From NCBI RefSeq assembly GCF_036588685.1, contig NC_086382.1:73505999-73569998 (forward strand): a stretch of 64,000 bases of DNA, read 5' to 3'. Positions within the stretch are counted from its first letter, which is position 1. Each line of letters starts with the position of its first letter. Position numbers and translations under genes: made by a program. The DNA is from Mytilus trossulus (taxonomy: Eukaryota; Mollusca; Bivalvia; Mytilida; Mytilidae). Shown here in pieces: positions 35,468-47,300 of this stretch. A model generated the notes under the pieces. It did no database searches, was not told the DNA's origin, and saw nothing but the letters and a program-made list of their open reading frames with translations.

Positions 35468-38400
35468 TTAATTAATAACTTCCATAAATTCCCCCCATCT
35501 ATCGACAAATGACTCGTGCTTGTCTTTAGAAAGATATAAATATTCTAATATCTCCAGACGTCTTTTCAAAAATTTGAGAAAAGCTTGCACAGATATAAAC
35601 AATCTGTCTAATTGTGTGTACTTTACATAATGAATGTAATATTTTGCCTGTAAAATACAATAGTTTAACACTAAGTTATCAGAATTCAATATACCAAAAA
35701 TGACACTGTCTTTATTTAAAAATATTTTTACTCCAAAAACTAAATGGCACCAATTAGAAAATTCTCTCCAAAATCGTTTTATTTCTATACATTCAAAAAA
35801 TTTATGCTCTATAGTTTCTATTTCTTTACAACTGGCACACTCATTAGTTAAAGAAAGTTTATATTTTTCAAGGAGATAATTATGTGAGACTATTCTGTGT
35901 AACACTTTATATTGTAAAGCTTGTAGTTTGCTTTCAATAGTACATTTAAAAGCTAGTGAATAAATATTGTTCCACTTTTCGTCACTAATTTCTATATTAA
36001 AACTTTCTTCCCACCTTTGTTGTGAAATAGGAGAAACACTTACCCGATCGATAAAAAGTGAATATACATCTTTAGTATATAATTTGCTAATAGGCATTTT
36101 TTTATTCTCATGCTCAAAAACGAATCCAAAAGAGTTGCTCTTAGGTGATATGTGTTGTTGTAATAACAAATCTTTCCAGTCACGTGGTATAGCAAGTTTA
36201 ATAGAAAGAATGTCTACAAAAGTAACATTCAAATTATATTTTTTGTTAATAGCGTCATGAGACAAAAATTCGCCTTTATCATCTACAATATCATTAATGA
36301 ACCTTATGCCTTTCGTGTACCAAGATCTGTAAAAAATACTCGTTCTGTTAACCTTGATAAACGGATTGAACCAAATAAATTCTTTTCTAACATGAAATGC
36401 ATTTAACGGGATCAAAATACCCTTGAAACGTTTCCAAGCAGATAGCACTTCTAAATAAAAAAGAGGTGCTTTTAAATTTAAAAACTCAAATTCACATCTG
36501 CTCATAAATAAGTCCTCTAAATCAAAAAGAGAGAAGAATGCTTTGGAAACATGTTTCCATTTAGAGTCATGGTCTGACAAAAATCGTTTTACCCACATGA
36601 TACGAAAGGATAACAGCTGTACTTCAAAATTTGGTGCTTTCAGTCCCCCCTCGCTAGGAGACTTTTGAATAACTTCCGATTTAACTTTCGGAGTACTATC
36701 ATTCCATAAAAAGTTATTAATGTCCCTTTGTATTTTAATTACATAAGATCTTGGTACATGTGTAGATGAAATGACATAAATAAGCTTCGATATTGCAAGT
36801 GATTTAAGAATTACGATTTTACCGGTCAAGGAAAGGTTTCTGATCCTCCACATTTTAATAATTGATTCCATTTTTTCTATGCATGTATCTAAGTTAGAAC
36901 AAACCATTTCATCAAAAGCGTTAAATTTTAAACCTAAGGTTTTAAAACCATCTGTCCATTTAATAGGAAGGGAACCTTCTTTGTTAAATTTATTTCTTCC
37001 AATCCATGTTGCTTCGGTTTTCGAAAAATTGACTTTTAACCCTGAACACTTCTCAAAATCATTAAAGGAATCTAATAAAATTTGCGCAGAAAATACATCT
37101 TTCAAAAAACAAGTGGTATCATCAGCCAACTGTGAAATTTTTATTTCAGTATCCCCAATTTTTATACCTGATATATGGTTGTTCTTACGAATATTTATTG
37201 CCAGCAGTTCAACGGCCAAAATAAATAAAAAAGGAGACAAAGGACACCCTTGTCGAACACCTCTCTCAATTTTGAACGGACTAGAACTAAATCCATTATT
37301 AACGACAAGACTAGATATATTTGAGTATAAAGTTAAGACCCATTTCCGGAACTTGCTACCAAAATTAAAACAAGCCAATGCTTTTTGAATAAATTTCCAT
37401 TCTAGCGTATCAAACGCCTTTTCGAAATCGACTAGTAATATAAGCCCTGGATAATTTTTTAAAGTAGTAAACAATATAATATCAGCAATTAGTCGTAGAT
37501 TTTCACCAATATATCTACCAGCCACATATCCTGTCTGATCCGGATCTATAAGTTTCGGAAGAAATAATTTCATTCTTTCCGCAATAACTTTGGCTAATAA
37601 TTTGTAATCAAAATTTAAGAGAGAAAGAGGTCGCCAGTTCGACAAGAGTGTTCTATCTTTATCTTTCTTTGGAATAAGAGTCAAAATACCCCGTCTTTGG
37701 TCTATTGAGAGGGTTCCGGTCTCGAAGGAATATTCATAGCTTTCCAAAACATATTTTTTTACATCAATCCAGAAAAATTTGTAAAACTCAGCGGTAAGCC
37801 CATCTGTACCAGGGCTATTATTATTTTTAAATGTTTTTAAAACTTTAACGCACTCAGATTCTGAAATATCTGCATCGCATATATCCTTTTCCAGATCTGT
37901 TAGCTTAGGAATAAAATTTAAATCAAAAAAGTAAGAATCACCTGAATATTTATCAGGGTCTTCTTTTGATGAGTACAGATTTTCGTAGAAATTTCTCTCT
38001 TCGTTTAGAATTTTTTCTTGTGACAATATTTCAATGTCGTTTACAACTAATTTGTTAATACATTTATTTTTATAATTACGTTTTTCTAATGATAAGAAAT
38101 ATTTTGAATTTCTTTCATTGCCTTCGCAGTGCTCGGCATGTGATCGGATAATAGCCCCTCTTGTTTGATTGTTTACTATTTGCTCTAAATCTTCTTTAAC
38201 AATATCTAATTCAATTAAAAGTGTATTTATATCTTTATCTAAATATGTACGAGAGAGATTTTTCTGAATTTCGTCTTGTCGTTTTTTTAAACTGGACTCT
38301 CTTTCCCGCAATTTCATGTTTTTATATTTGGAATATTTGACGGTTGCGCCCCTTATTTCACTTTTAATGGTATCCCATTTTAAATTTTTATTTTCTAAAT

Positions 38401-39253
38401 TTTGATATTTATCATCACATTCTGATAAAGTATTTTTGACTATATCCACATAATCTTTGTCTGTCAATAAACCCGAGTTGAATTTCCAGAAACCGGGACT
38501 TCTCTCACTAAAGTTTTCGCCTGACAGTGTCAACTTGATAAGACTATGATCAGATTTTATAGACGGAACAATGGATGTTTTTGTAACACTGCTTGACAAA
38601 AAATTCGATATCAACCAAAAATCTAAGCGACATTGTATAAGCGGGGTTCTTTGACGCCAAGTATATAATCTAGAGTCAACATTTTTTGTCCTCCAAATAT
38701 CACATAAGTCAAATTCTTCTATAAAATCTTCTAATTTACTCGTATATTTGACAGATGTGTTATATTTTGAACCACCCATTTTGTCTAAAGATGGATTTAG
38801 TATCGTATTAAAATCTCCACCCAAAACGAGATTTTGTTCTAACTTTTTATTTAATAAAATTTTTAATTTTTCAATATATTCAATTTGGTCATTTTCAAAG
38901 TTTTTGGTCGGTGCATAATAATTCACAAAAACAAAATCTGTGTTATCAATTTCAACAGTTAGAATGAGATACCTTCCGTTTTCATCTGCAATTTTTTCCT
39001 TTAATATATAATCTGTTGAGCTGTTAAACAAAATAGCAACACCTTTAGAGTTCGTTTCCCCGTGCGAAAAATAAATATCTCCACCCCATTCCCTTTTCCA
39101 TATAGTTTCATACGATTCAGTACTGTGTGTTTCTTGCAAGAAAATGATGTCGCTTTGAAATTTTTTTAACCAAAGAAACATGGATTTGCGTTTAAAATCG
39201 TTTCCAAAGCCATTTACATTAAGAGAAGTTAAATTGATACAATAATTAGCCAT
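35468..39253 (-). CDS. LINE ORF2: endonuclease and reverse transcriptase, 1,261 aa
   Basis: The uninterrupted ORF begins MANYCINLTSLNVNG. Residues 1-240 are an APE-type endonuclease: LNVNGF (11-16), LQETHS (39-44, catalytic Glu), GGDFN (145-149) and SDHS (234-237). The reverse transcriptase has DFEKAFD at 609-615, GVRQGCPLSP at 665-674 and the catalytic LADD at 709-712. The C-terminus (about 1150-1170) carries a Cys/His motif, NECASCKEIETIEHKFFEC. This order and length are typical of ORF2 of the L1/Tx1 group. It makes the target nick and copies its own RNA there (target-primed reverse transcription). The frame is fully open and all catalytic motifs look intact, so the insertion may be fairly recent. 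Confidence 0.95.
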   Translation of the reverse strand: MANYCINLTSLNVNGFGNDFKRKSMFLWLKKFQSDIIFLQETHSTESYETIWKREWGGDIYFSHGETNSKGVAILFNSSTDYILKEKIADENGRYLILTVEIDNTDFVFVNYYAPTKNFENDQIEYIEKLKILLNKKLEQNLVLGGDFNTILNPSLDKMGGSKYNTSVKYTSKLEDFIEEFDLCDIWRTKNVDSRLYTWRQRTPLIQCRLDFWLISNFLSSSVTKTSIVPSIKSDHSLIKLTLSGENFSERSPGFWKFNSGLLTDKDYVDIVKNTLSECDDKYQNLENKNLKWDTIKSEIRGATVKYSKYKNMKLRERESSLKKRQDEIQKNLSRTYLDKDINTLLIELDIVKEDLEQIVNNQTRGAIIRSHAEHCEGNERNSKYFLSLEKRNYKNKCINKLVVNDIEILSQEKILNEERNFYENLYSSKEDPDKYSGDSYFFDLNFIPKLTDLEKDICDADISESECVKVLKTFKNNNSPGTDGLTAEFYKFFWIDVKKYVLESYEYSFETGTLSIDQRRGILTLIPKKDKDRTLLSNWRPLSLLNFDYKLLAKVIAERMKLFLPKLIDPDQTGYVAGRYIGENLRLIADIILFTTLKNYPGLILLVDFEKAFDTLEWKFIQKALACFNFGSKFRKWVLTLYSNISSLVVNNGFSSSPFKIERGVRQGCPLSPFLFILAVELLAINIRKNNHISGIKIGDTEIKISQLADDTTCFLKDVFSAQILLDSFNDFEKCSGLKVNFSKTEATWIGRNKFNKEGSLPIKWTDGFKTLGLKFNAFDEMVCSNLDTCIEKMESIIKMWRIRNLSLTGKIVILKSLAISKLIYVISSTHVPRSYVIKIQRDINNFLWNDSTPKVKSEVIQKSPSEGGLKAPNFEVQLLSFRIMWVKRFLSDHDSKWKHVSKAFFSLFDLEDLFMSRCEFEFLNLKAPLFYLEVLSAWKRFKGILIPLNAFHVRKEFIWFNPFIKVNRTSIFYRSWYTKGIRFINDIVDDKGEFLSHDAINKKYNLNVTFVDILSIKLAIPRDWKDLLLQQHISPKSNSFGFVFEHENKKMPISKLYTKDVYSLFIDRVSVSPISQQRWEESFNIEISDEKWNNIYSLAFKCTIESKLQALQYKVLHRIVSHNYLLEKYKLSLTNECASCKEIETIEHKFFECIEIKRFWREFSNWCHLVFGVKIFLNKDSVIFGILNSDNLVLNYCILQAKYYIHYVKYTQLDRLFISVQAFLKFLKRRLEILEYLYLSKDKHESFVDRWGEFMEVIN

Positions 39254-39489
39254 TATCTAGTTTTGGCTTTACAGTCTTATTAATTTCATATGTGATACAC
39301 TTAACGTAGTTGAACATTATATAACTAAGTAGAAACAAAATACAGAAAAACATATCAAATATACAATACAATACAAAAAGAGAGAGAATTCTCTCTGTTC
39401 GGTCTGCCTGACCTTAACCATATAATTAATGTTAATGTTTGTTATATTCATTGTTCATTCTCAATAAAACGCATGTAACTTTCATTCAT

Positions 39490-41078
39490 TAATAAAAAAC
39501 AATACACTATAGAATAGAATAGAATAGAATATTTTTATTTTCCAAATTAGGGCCCCAGGAGGGCATATGATACAGACAATATTATTATAAACATTAACAT
39601 ATGCAATACACACATAATAAAAGATATATAACAGTGTTATAAAAATAATAAAATAAAATAATATACCACAGAAAATACACTCAAAATAGTAGCAATGTAT
39701 TATTATTCAATGAATACTATGTTGAAATTGACTCAAGTGCACCCGGTAAGTGTATCTTCACTTTAAAAAGACAAACATGAGGCATTAGTAGTTTGTGCGG
39801 AGAAATGTCAATATAAAAAATGACTATGAGGTATACTGCAAACAACAAAGTATATTTAATAAAGGATATTTAATATGACTTATCTGCAGAAAGCACCAAG
39901 AGTCGGTGCTTAAAGGGGAGTCCCTACTTGTACTTTATGCAGATGAGTCAAGCTCCTTAATTATTGAAAATATATTTTTAAAGCATATTTTTAAGATTAT
40001 ATAGATTCTGTGTCCAGCCAGCAAAGATCATCAAGGGACGGTGCCAAAGAATTTGAAATTCTTCTTATGATCTGTGCAGGCTTAACAGGATATCCAAATT
40101 CATATTAAAGAGTTATAGTAATTTAGTTATTGCAGATTAAGTTGTACTTTAATTCTTAGTATCTTCTATATATTTGTAAAATGCAAATAGTACATTGGGA
40201 TCCTCATTATTCATTATCCAAATTAATTTGTTATCAATATTTAAATTTTGAAAGTTTGGACATGATTTTAATATATTTTGCATCAATTCCTCTCTTTTTA
40301 ATAAATGAGTATCACATTTAAATAAAAAATGAACTTCATCCTCAACCTCACCTGAGGTGCACCTGAGACAAATTCGGTTTTGTCGAAGAGTACCCTGGTA
40401 TCTACCAGATTCAATTTGCAATTTGTGAGCAGATATTCTTAATATAGTAATACATTTCCTTTGCTCAAAATGTCGAATTATTGACAAATAATTTTCAAAA
40501 CCGAAGTTGCACTTGAATGTTACATAAGTTCGTAGTTTACCAGCTTTATGTATATCTAGCTGTTTTTTCCACAATGCAGTATAGTATCCCTTAACTATCT
40601 GGCCACAGTGTAGTTTAAATGTTGAATATTTTTCAAGAATATGTTTTTCTATGCCTGACATTTTTTCCCTTAAAATATTAATTGATCCATACCAAGAGGT
40701 TTTTTTTGTTTCAAATAGCTTTTTAGAACAATTATATGCAGCTTTTAACAAGGGAAATGATGAGCCAATATTTTCTAAACGATGCCAATATCCTAAAACA
40801 TGTTTGACTATATCATAGTGAAGTGGAAAACGGCCTAATTCAGACAAAACTGCAAAGTTTGTACTCTTCCTATTAACGCCTAAAATATATTTGCAGAATT
40901 TAATATGAAGTTTTTCACAAAGTATCCTTGAGTAAATTGTATCCACTGTTATGTGCTCTTTTTTTAAACGTGCAGTAAAGGGATTGAAATATCCCCAAAT
41001 TTCACACCCATATAAAAGTATAGGCTTTATTGTATGGTCAAAAACATGAATTGCATTTTTAACAGTAGGATTAAAGTA
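39490..41078 (-). mobile_element. 5'-truncated LINE of another family
   Basis: Direct repeats CATGTAACTTTCATTCAT lie at 39472-39489 and 41079-41096, an 18-bp target duplication. Between them the minus strand holds the C-terminal part of an RT ORF, a 3' UTR of about 600 bases, and a tail of (ATTCT)n seen on the plus strand as AGAATAGAATAGAATAGAAT (39510-39531). Truncation at the 5' end and a short-repeat tail are typical of LINE insertion. It sits in the inter-ORF spacer of the larger LINE. Confidence 0.9.
40149..41078 (-). pseudogene. C-terminal fragment of a LINE reverse transcriptase ORF
   Basis: The frame is open from the truncation point to a stop at 40149, about 310 codons. It begins after the catalytic RT motifs. 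KPILLYGCEIWG, near the start, is the usual segment just after the RT thumb, and RICLRC..EDEVHFLFKC (C-terminal) is a Cys/His motif. The endonuclease and the catalytic part of RT are missing, so it cannot work. The apparent Met start at 41108 comes from the target duplication and flank. The sequence differs from ORF2 of the host LINE, so it is another family. Confidence 0.85.
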
Positions 41079-41564
41079 CATGTAACTTTCATTCATACAT
41101 AACAACATTACAATTTACAACCTTTACTATAAATGACCCAATTACAGATTGAAATACACGTGCACAGGTACACAGACATTCTTGTTGATAATTTTGTTTA
41201 CCTTTTCTTGCCGACGTACGAATATGGGACACAGTTATATAATGGCAAATATGTATTTTGATAGAACTGTGGATTGCATTGCATATCACTGGATTCATGT
41301 TTTTGCATATATATATATATCGGATAGTTTTTTAAGATTTGCATTGGGTGCAAAACGTATAAAAAATGTTTAATATATACATTTTTGTTCGCCAACATTG
41401 CTGGGGATCGAAAGGATATTCGCACTTTACAAAAAAGGAAATGAGAATTCATTTTATAGAATACCAGTATATTGGATTATTCTAACGTGTGTATGTGCAA
41501 TTTATGTTAATATAGTGTCAACAACAACAAAAAAAGTGGGATTTTTTTTCTCCCGGGATTATAG

Positions 41565-42589
41565 TGTCACGTACCGGGGGTACGCAACTGCGTAACTCTG
41601 GGTTTCGTACCAGAGTCGTTTCTCTGGATACAGTCAAGGCTCAAGAATTGGTAGCGTTATTTTATCAACTGAATATTCGGATTCCCTTTATTGGTGTTGG
41701 GCGTCAAAATGGGTATCAGACGATAAATGCCAAGGAGGATTTAATATATTGATATACTTTTGCTTAGCCAGTGCTTTCTAACTTTCTAAAAGCAACGAAT
41801 TATTAATATACTGAGCCAGTGCTTTCTAACTTTCTAAAAGCAACGAATTATTAATATACTGAGCCAGTGCTTTACTTGTAGCCACTGCTTTATATCTACT
41901 TTATTTGGGCCAGTGCGTGTGTTGGACTGTTTGGTCACTTCTTTGCTCTTATTCAATGCTTCTCTCTGCAGCCACTGCTTCTTCAGCAGCTATACTTATT
42001 TACTCACTTGGCTCCTTACTCAGGACCACTGGAAATGCTTTATTTTGTATACCGCCAATGCTTCTTTCTGAAGCCACTGCTTCTTCAGCAGCAATACTGA
42101 ATTAATCAATTGGCTCCTTATTCAGGACCACTGCTTATAATTCTTATTCAGAACTATAGATTAATCTCACCTTTCTTCTTCTCTTGTATCCAACTGCTCG
42201 GCTTGAATTCTAAACCCAGAACAATGTGAACTGTGAAAACCTTGGTATATATAGTAAATTGTAGACTCGTCCATACAATAGACTATTCCAAAAACGACTT
42301 TATCACTAAAACGTTTTACAACACCTAAGCATATATGATATAACAAAGCACTATTGTGACGGTTATATACTTTGTAACAACTGATCATGATCGTGGGAAT
42401 TCTGGATTTATAGGTCAATTCCTGACCCCAAAACAATTACTACTCACCCAGTAAAATGTAAACAAATCGAAAGTGAAAGTAAAACAATGTGTAAATAAAT
42501 GAAGGGAATGAATGATATTTCTTTCTGTTGGACTTTACAATCGGATTATAAAATAAGCAACAACCAGGTAAGTTTGCAAATTCATCACA
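41565..42589 (-). repeat. 3' LTR of the gypsy element
   Basis: 1,025 bases, TGTCACGTAC at the low-coordinate end and TTCATCACA at the other. It contains an internal 48-bp direct repeat, 41767-41814 and 41815-41862, beginning GCCAGTGCTTTCTAAC, followed by a third partial unit. Differences from the other LTR: one base at about 42231 (CTGTGAAA here, CTTTGAAA there) and one at about 42578 (GCAAATTC here, GCGAATTC there). Confidence 0.97.
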
Positions 42590-43443
42590 TTACCCACGCC
42601 TCCAAGAAATGCGTCCCGGCATTTACCAAAATCAATTGAGCACATCTTCACCAAGTGGACATTTTTCAGTCACAAACTCTATCCGGGTATTGCCTCGAGC
42701 CATGTCATTCAAAAACCACATTTCTAAATATCAGTAAACAACTGTTACTTCTTCAGTAACTAATCACTAAAACAACTGTTACTTATTCAGTAACTAACCA
42801 CTAGAACAACTCGTAGATGTATAATCTACCCGACATGACAAGATTCCCACTCAACTGTTTTTCTATTACTTAACATGGGCATCAACTTTAGGAGTTAACT
42901 TTATCCTAAGAACCCTTAATTCATTTTCCATCTGTATTTCAAATATGCATGCTGACAGATTTTTGAACAAGTAATTTTGACCATAAAAACCAACAAGCCA
43001 AATAGTACATAATTTAAAAGCCACTGAAAACATCACAAAGCCAAAATATTGTATGAAATAATTTTGCCTATCAACCGGCCACTTATGGACCACTCAAAGA
43101 GCTTGTTGATAAGGATCTTTTACGTGCACAAAGCGTGGGACTCCCTGAACACGGGGCCTCGGATTTAACGTCCCCATCCGACGGACATCATTGTTATATA
43201 TTCAAAGAAACAAGGCATTATATATAAACAATAAAACACAAAAGTTTTCATAATTTCTTGGAAATCTTTTTCCTTTAACAAGTAACTAAATATCTGTATT
43301 GTCTGTTCTTCGCGAACACTCACTTGCAAATAAATCACACGATAGAGCAATCTGAAAACGTATCCCGTTGGACTGATCACTGAATAATTCAGTCAAGCCT
43401 TCCTGGCTATGGTATTTATATGCTTATTATATCAAATGTCACT
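42590..43443 (-). other. Non-coding 3' region of the gypsy element
   Basis: There is no open frame of interest between the zinc-finger ORF and the 3' LTR. The last bases before the LTR on the minus strand, TTGGAGGCGTGGGTAA (42590-42605), are purine-rich and are the best polypurine-tract candidate, although weak. At about 43090-43190 the minus strand has GGATGGGGACGTTAAATCCG and GTGCACGTAAAAGATCC. I recall similar wording from other mollusc repeats, so an older repeat may be embedded here. Confidence 0.5.
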
Positions 43444-44220
43444 TCATCTTTTCCAGATTTCAGTTTCCTCCACATCTTTTCCGTTTTCCTTATATCTTCT
43501 AACCACTCTTCTTTCAACCAGCATCAATCCAGGGGTAACTACTGGCCTGACAACATGTGCTGGCACAAGGCTTGGGATGGTTCCAGTCGTAGTTGTCGTA
43601 ACAGTTCTTAAGTCCATAGGTGATGACGAGAACAACGGTGGTGATGGGTTTGATACAGAACTGTCATCGGAATCAGTATCCATCATTCTCGGTATCAGAA
43701 ACGAGTTTGTCACAGGAGGTACCACTACAGTTGCGGTTGTGGTTGGCAACCTCGGCAATGTAAATCTCTTGGCTATTGGCTGTGGTCCTAATGAACTCTT
43801 AAGGGTTTCTAGTAATCTCTTCTTTGAAGAAGTAGCCACTGGTAGAGGAGACGTGCTTTTCCTAACTACTCTGCCTTTGATAAGTGGTCCTGTGACCATC
43901 ACTGATTTACCTGTTGTGCCTTTCTTGTTTGTAGGCTCTCCAAGGACATCCGATAGTGTGCCTGGATTTTGTTTCTCCCATTCACTATCGGTATCATCTA
44001 TGGCTGACAAGGATGCTGCATGTCTCCTTCTCTGATGCCTTGTGAAGTCACTCTTTCTGCTTGTTGCGTAAGGACACAGATCACATAAGTACTCTTCTTC
44101 TGAAGACCTTCTCTTTGCACATGCTATAACATGATCCTCCAACTCCTTTTCTGTTTGGAACCGTACTTGGCAAACAGGGCACCTCCATCTCTCCCGTGGT
44201 GTCTTCTTTGTGTTAGCCAT
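43444..44220 (-). CDS. Zinc-finger protein encoded by the gypsy element, 258 aa
   Basis: The ORF lies 137 bases after the pol stop, on the same strand and inside the LTRs. From MANTKK it has a C2HC finger at residues 14-34 (CPVC..H..C) and a canonical C2H2 finger at 46-67 (CDLC, then His62 and His67). It continues with an acidic Ser-rich stretch and a long Pro/Ser/Thr-rich, basic part ending ETEIWKR. No signal peptide or membrane segment is present, so it is not an env-like protein; nuclear nucleic-acid binding is a fair guess. I chose the ATG at 44220 over one 36 bases upstream because a splice-acceptor-like sequence ends exactly there. The frame is intact. The function in the element is unknown; origin by capture of a host zinc-finger gene is an inference. 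Confidence 0.85.
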   Translation of the reverse strand: MANTKKTPRERWRCPVCQVRFQTEKELEDHVIACAKRRSSEEEYLCDLCPYATSRKSDFTRHQRRRHAASLSAIDDTDSEWEKQNPGTLSDVLGEPTNKKGTTGKSVMVTGPLIKGRVVRKSTSPLPVATSSKKRLLETLKSSLGPQPIAKRFTLPRLPTTTATVVVPPVTNSFLIPRMMDTDSDDSSVSNPSPPLFSSSPMDLRTVTTTTTGTIPSLVPAHVVRPVVTPGLMLVERRVVRRYKENGKDVEETEIWKR

Positions 44221-44236
44221 CTGTAATATAAGAGAA
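44221..44236 (-). promoter_or_regulatory. Splice-acceptor-like site abutting the zinc-finger ATG
   Basis: The minus strand reads TTCTCTTATATTACAG directly before ATG: a pyrimidine-rich stretch and CAG. This suggests a spliced subgenomic mRNA for the zinc-finger ORF. No strong donor is obvious in the short 5' leader; the best nearby is a weak GTATAA just after the gag ATG. Confidence 0.45.
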
Positions 44237-44357
44237 CTCATTGTAAATATATACATGTATATACAAAATTAAATGTTATGTACAGTTATACTTTCTATAC
44301 ACGTTTCATTCATTCATATTTTTTTTTTCTCCATTTTTATTTATATTTTCTTTTACT

Positions 44358-47300
44358 TTAATCTTGAACATAATCATTTAACCAAGTGGGAGGCTTCCTT
44401 TCCCGTCTTAATCTTGGTAAATTAATGTGTTCGTCTTGTTCAATGGTCTCATATATATTCTCAAAATCAAATTCAATTGGGGCGCTTTCGTCAACAACTT
44501 GGGCTCGATCGTTCATTTCGGATACCTGATTTGACGGCTCGAGCCCTTGTAAACGCTCACCTAGTAATGGTTCACCTAACAAACGTTGATCCTTGCATTG
44601 TCTCATGCGATCAACATGTATTACTTGTGGTCGACCCTTTCTGCCACAATTAACTAGGTATGTTACCTCTGAGTATTGTTTTAACACTTTAAAGGGACCC
44701 CGCCAATAACTTGTAAACTTAGGGGATTGGTCAAGCTTACGAACAGGAAAGAAAACAAACACTTTATCATTTTTATTAAATTTATTCCAACTTAAATGTT
44801 TGTCATGATATTGCTTCTGCCGAAGCATTTCTCTATTAACATGATTCTGTACAAACTGGTGGGCGTCTTCCATTCTTTCCTGTAACTCCCATACCCACTT
44901 GTTAGCTGGAATAGACTTCACTTCCCTTGGGAGTTCGTACATAATATCTACAGGAGTAGCTACTTCTCTTCCCATCATCATACGGTTCGGAGTGCTGCCG
45001 GTTGTTTCGTGTACAGCTGTTCTGTAAGCCATCATCACATAAGGTAGAAGCTGATCCCAGTTTGTGTGATGCTCGTCCACGTACGCACTTAGCATTTTTA
45101 CTAGAGTACTGTTGAACCTCTCTACCATACCATCGGATTGTGGGTGATATGAGGTTGTACGGGTTTTGCTGATTTGTAGGAGGTTACACATTTCAGAGAA
45201 AAGCTCACTCTCAAACTGCCTTCCTTGATCTGAATGAATCAGTGTAGGTACCCCGAATCTGCAAATAATTTCTGTTACTATGATATTTGCAACCGTCGAT
45301 GCTTCCATGTTCTCCATGGGAAAGCTTTCTGTCCATTTTGTATAGTAATCAGCTATCACCAGTATATATTTATTGTTGTTGGCGGTTTTTGGCAACTCGC
45401 CCAAAATGTCGACGGCTATCCTTTCCATAGGGAAGCCTGACCTTTGAATCTGCATTGGCGCTCTCTTTCGTTTTTGTGGGCCTTTCCTTCTTACACAAGT
45501 CTCACATCCTGTTATGTAGGCCACCACATCACGACGCATTCCAGGCCAATAAAACCTGTCTTTTAATCTTCCTAATGTTTTTCTTATCCCAAGATGTCCC
45601 GATGTCTTATTGTCATGGCATTGCTGTAAAACGACGCGCCTTTCTTTCATGGGTACGATGACGCGTAGTTTGCCTCCCGTGCTTTGCTCCTTGCACAATA
45701 AACCGTTATCAACTTTCAATGTTTCGTATTGCGACCATAAACTCTTAACTGCATAATTACATTCCCCAATTTCTTTGAAAAGCGGTTTCTTGCCATTTAA
45801 TACCCAACTCTTTATCAATGATATGTTTTCATCCTCTTGTTGTAGCACGAACAGCGTCTTATTTTCATCACTCCCATCATTTGTACAGATAGCTGATTCG
45901 TTCACCTCTATAGGTGGTGCTTGTGTAACAACATTAACACGTACTAGTTTCTTCTCCCAGTCTTGTTCGAAGCCACATTGTTTACATGGCATTCTGCTAA
46001 GTGCATCAGCATTTCTGTGTTGATTTCCAGGTCGGTGCTTAATTTTCATGTTATACGAACTAAGGACTTCCAGCCATCTCGCAAGCTGTCCTTCTGCGTT
46101 CTTAAAATTCATTAACCACTGCAGAGAGCTATGGTCAGTTCTGACAACAAACGTTCTTCCATACAGAAAATGCCTAAAATGCTTAACAAAATGAACTACG
46201 GCGAGTAACTCTTTTCGAGTGACGCAATATTTACGCTCGGTCTTCGAAAGTGTACGGCTACCATAAGCAATAACCGTTTCTTTTCCGTCTATTTCCTGGG
46301 ACAGGACTGCTCCAATTGCAGACTGACTTGCGTCCGTATCAAGTATAAAAGGTCTCGAAAAATCTGGATGTGACAGTATTGGCGCCTCGAGGAGCTTGGA
46401 TTTCAATGTCTGAAACGCATCTTGACACTCCTCTGTCCACAAGTATTCGCGACCCTTTTCTGTTAATTTGTGCAAACATTTTGCAATGCCTGCAAAATTT
46501 TCTATGTATCTCCTATAATATCCGCACAGGCCGAGAAATGAGCGCAACTCGCTTACATCTTTCGGTTCTGACCATTGCTTAATAACCTCCACCTTTTGTG
46601 GATCCGTTGCAACACCATCCTCACTTATTACATGTCCAAGGAAGGACACTGATTTTGCGAACAACGAACACTTTTTGGGTTTTAACTTTAACCCGGCGTC
46701 AATCAATCTATCAAAAACTTGTCGCAAATTAGTTAACATCTCTTCAAAATTTCTGCCGACTACAATTATGTCATCCAAATACACCAAGCAAATGTTCCAC
46801 TGTAGTCCAGCCATAACTCTTTCCATTAATCGCTCAAATGTTGCCGGCGCACATGCAAGTCCAAACGGCATTTTACGAAATTGGAAAAGTCCACGCCGTG
46901 TCGCGAACGCAGTTTTAGGGCGGTCACTATCTTCTACCTCTACCTGCCAATAACCTGAGCAAAGGTCTAAAGTTGAGAACCACTTGTTGCCAGCTAGCTG
47001 CTCCAATGAATCGTCTATTCGAGGTAACGGATACGCGTCTTTTACCGTAAGGTCATTGAGTCGACGATAATCGACACAGAAACGAGTCGACCCGTCCTTC
47101 TTTTTAACAAGTACAATCCCTGATTACCATGGCCCTTCAGACGGCTCGATCACGCCCCGTTCTAACATATTGTCAATATGTTTGTCAATTTCGTCGCGCA
47201 TGGCTACCGGTGTCCGCCGAGGTGGTTGTTTGACAGGATAGTTTGTTCCGGTGTTGATGCGATGGCGTACAATACTAGTACATCCGAGATCGTTATCGGA

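Noticed and set aside
36879-37388. 169-aa plus-strand frame within LINE ORF2
   Set aside because: Antisense of the RT domain; no motif of its own.
40149-41108. Complete 319-aa gene starting MLLCMNESYMYF
   Set aside because: The first codons fall in the target duplication and flank; it is a LINE RT fragment truncated at 41078.
43409-44035. 208-aa open frame on the plus strand over the zinc-finger ORF
   Set aside because: Antisense shadow of the minus-strand ORF, which has zinc-finger motifs and the element's orientation.
47124-47126. Programmed stop-codon readthrough between gag and pol
   Set aside because: The TAA is inside the RT domain, well after protease, so it does not mark a gag-pol border; a plain nonsense change is simpler.
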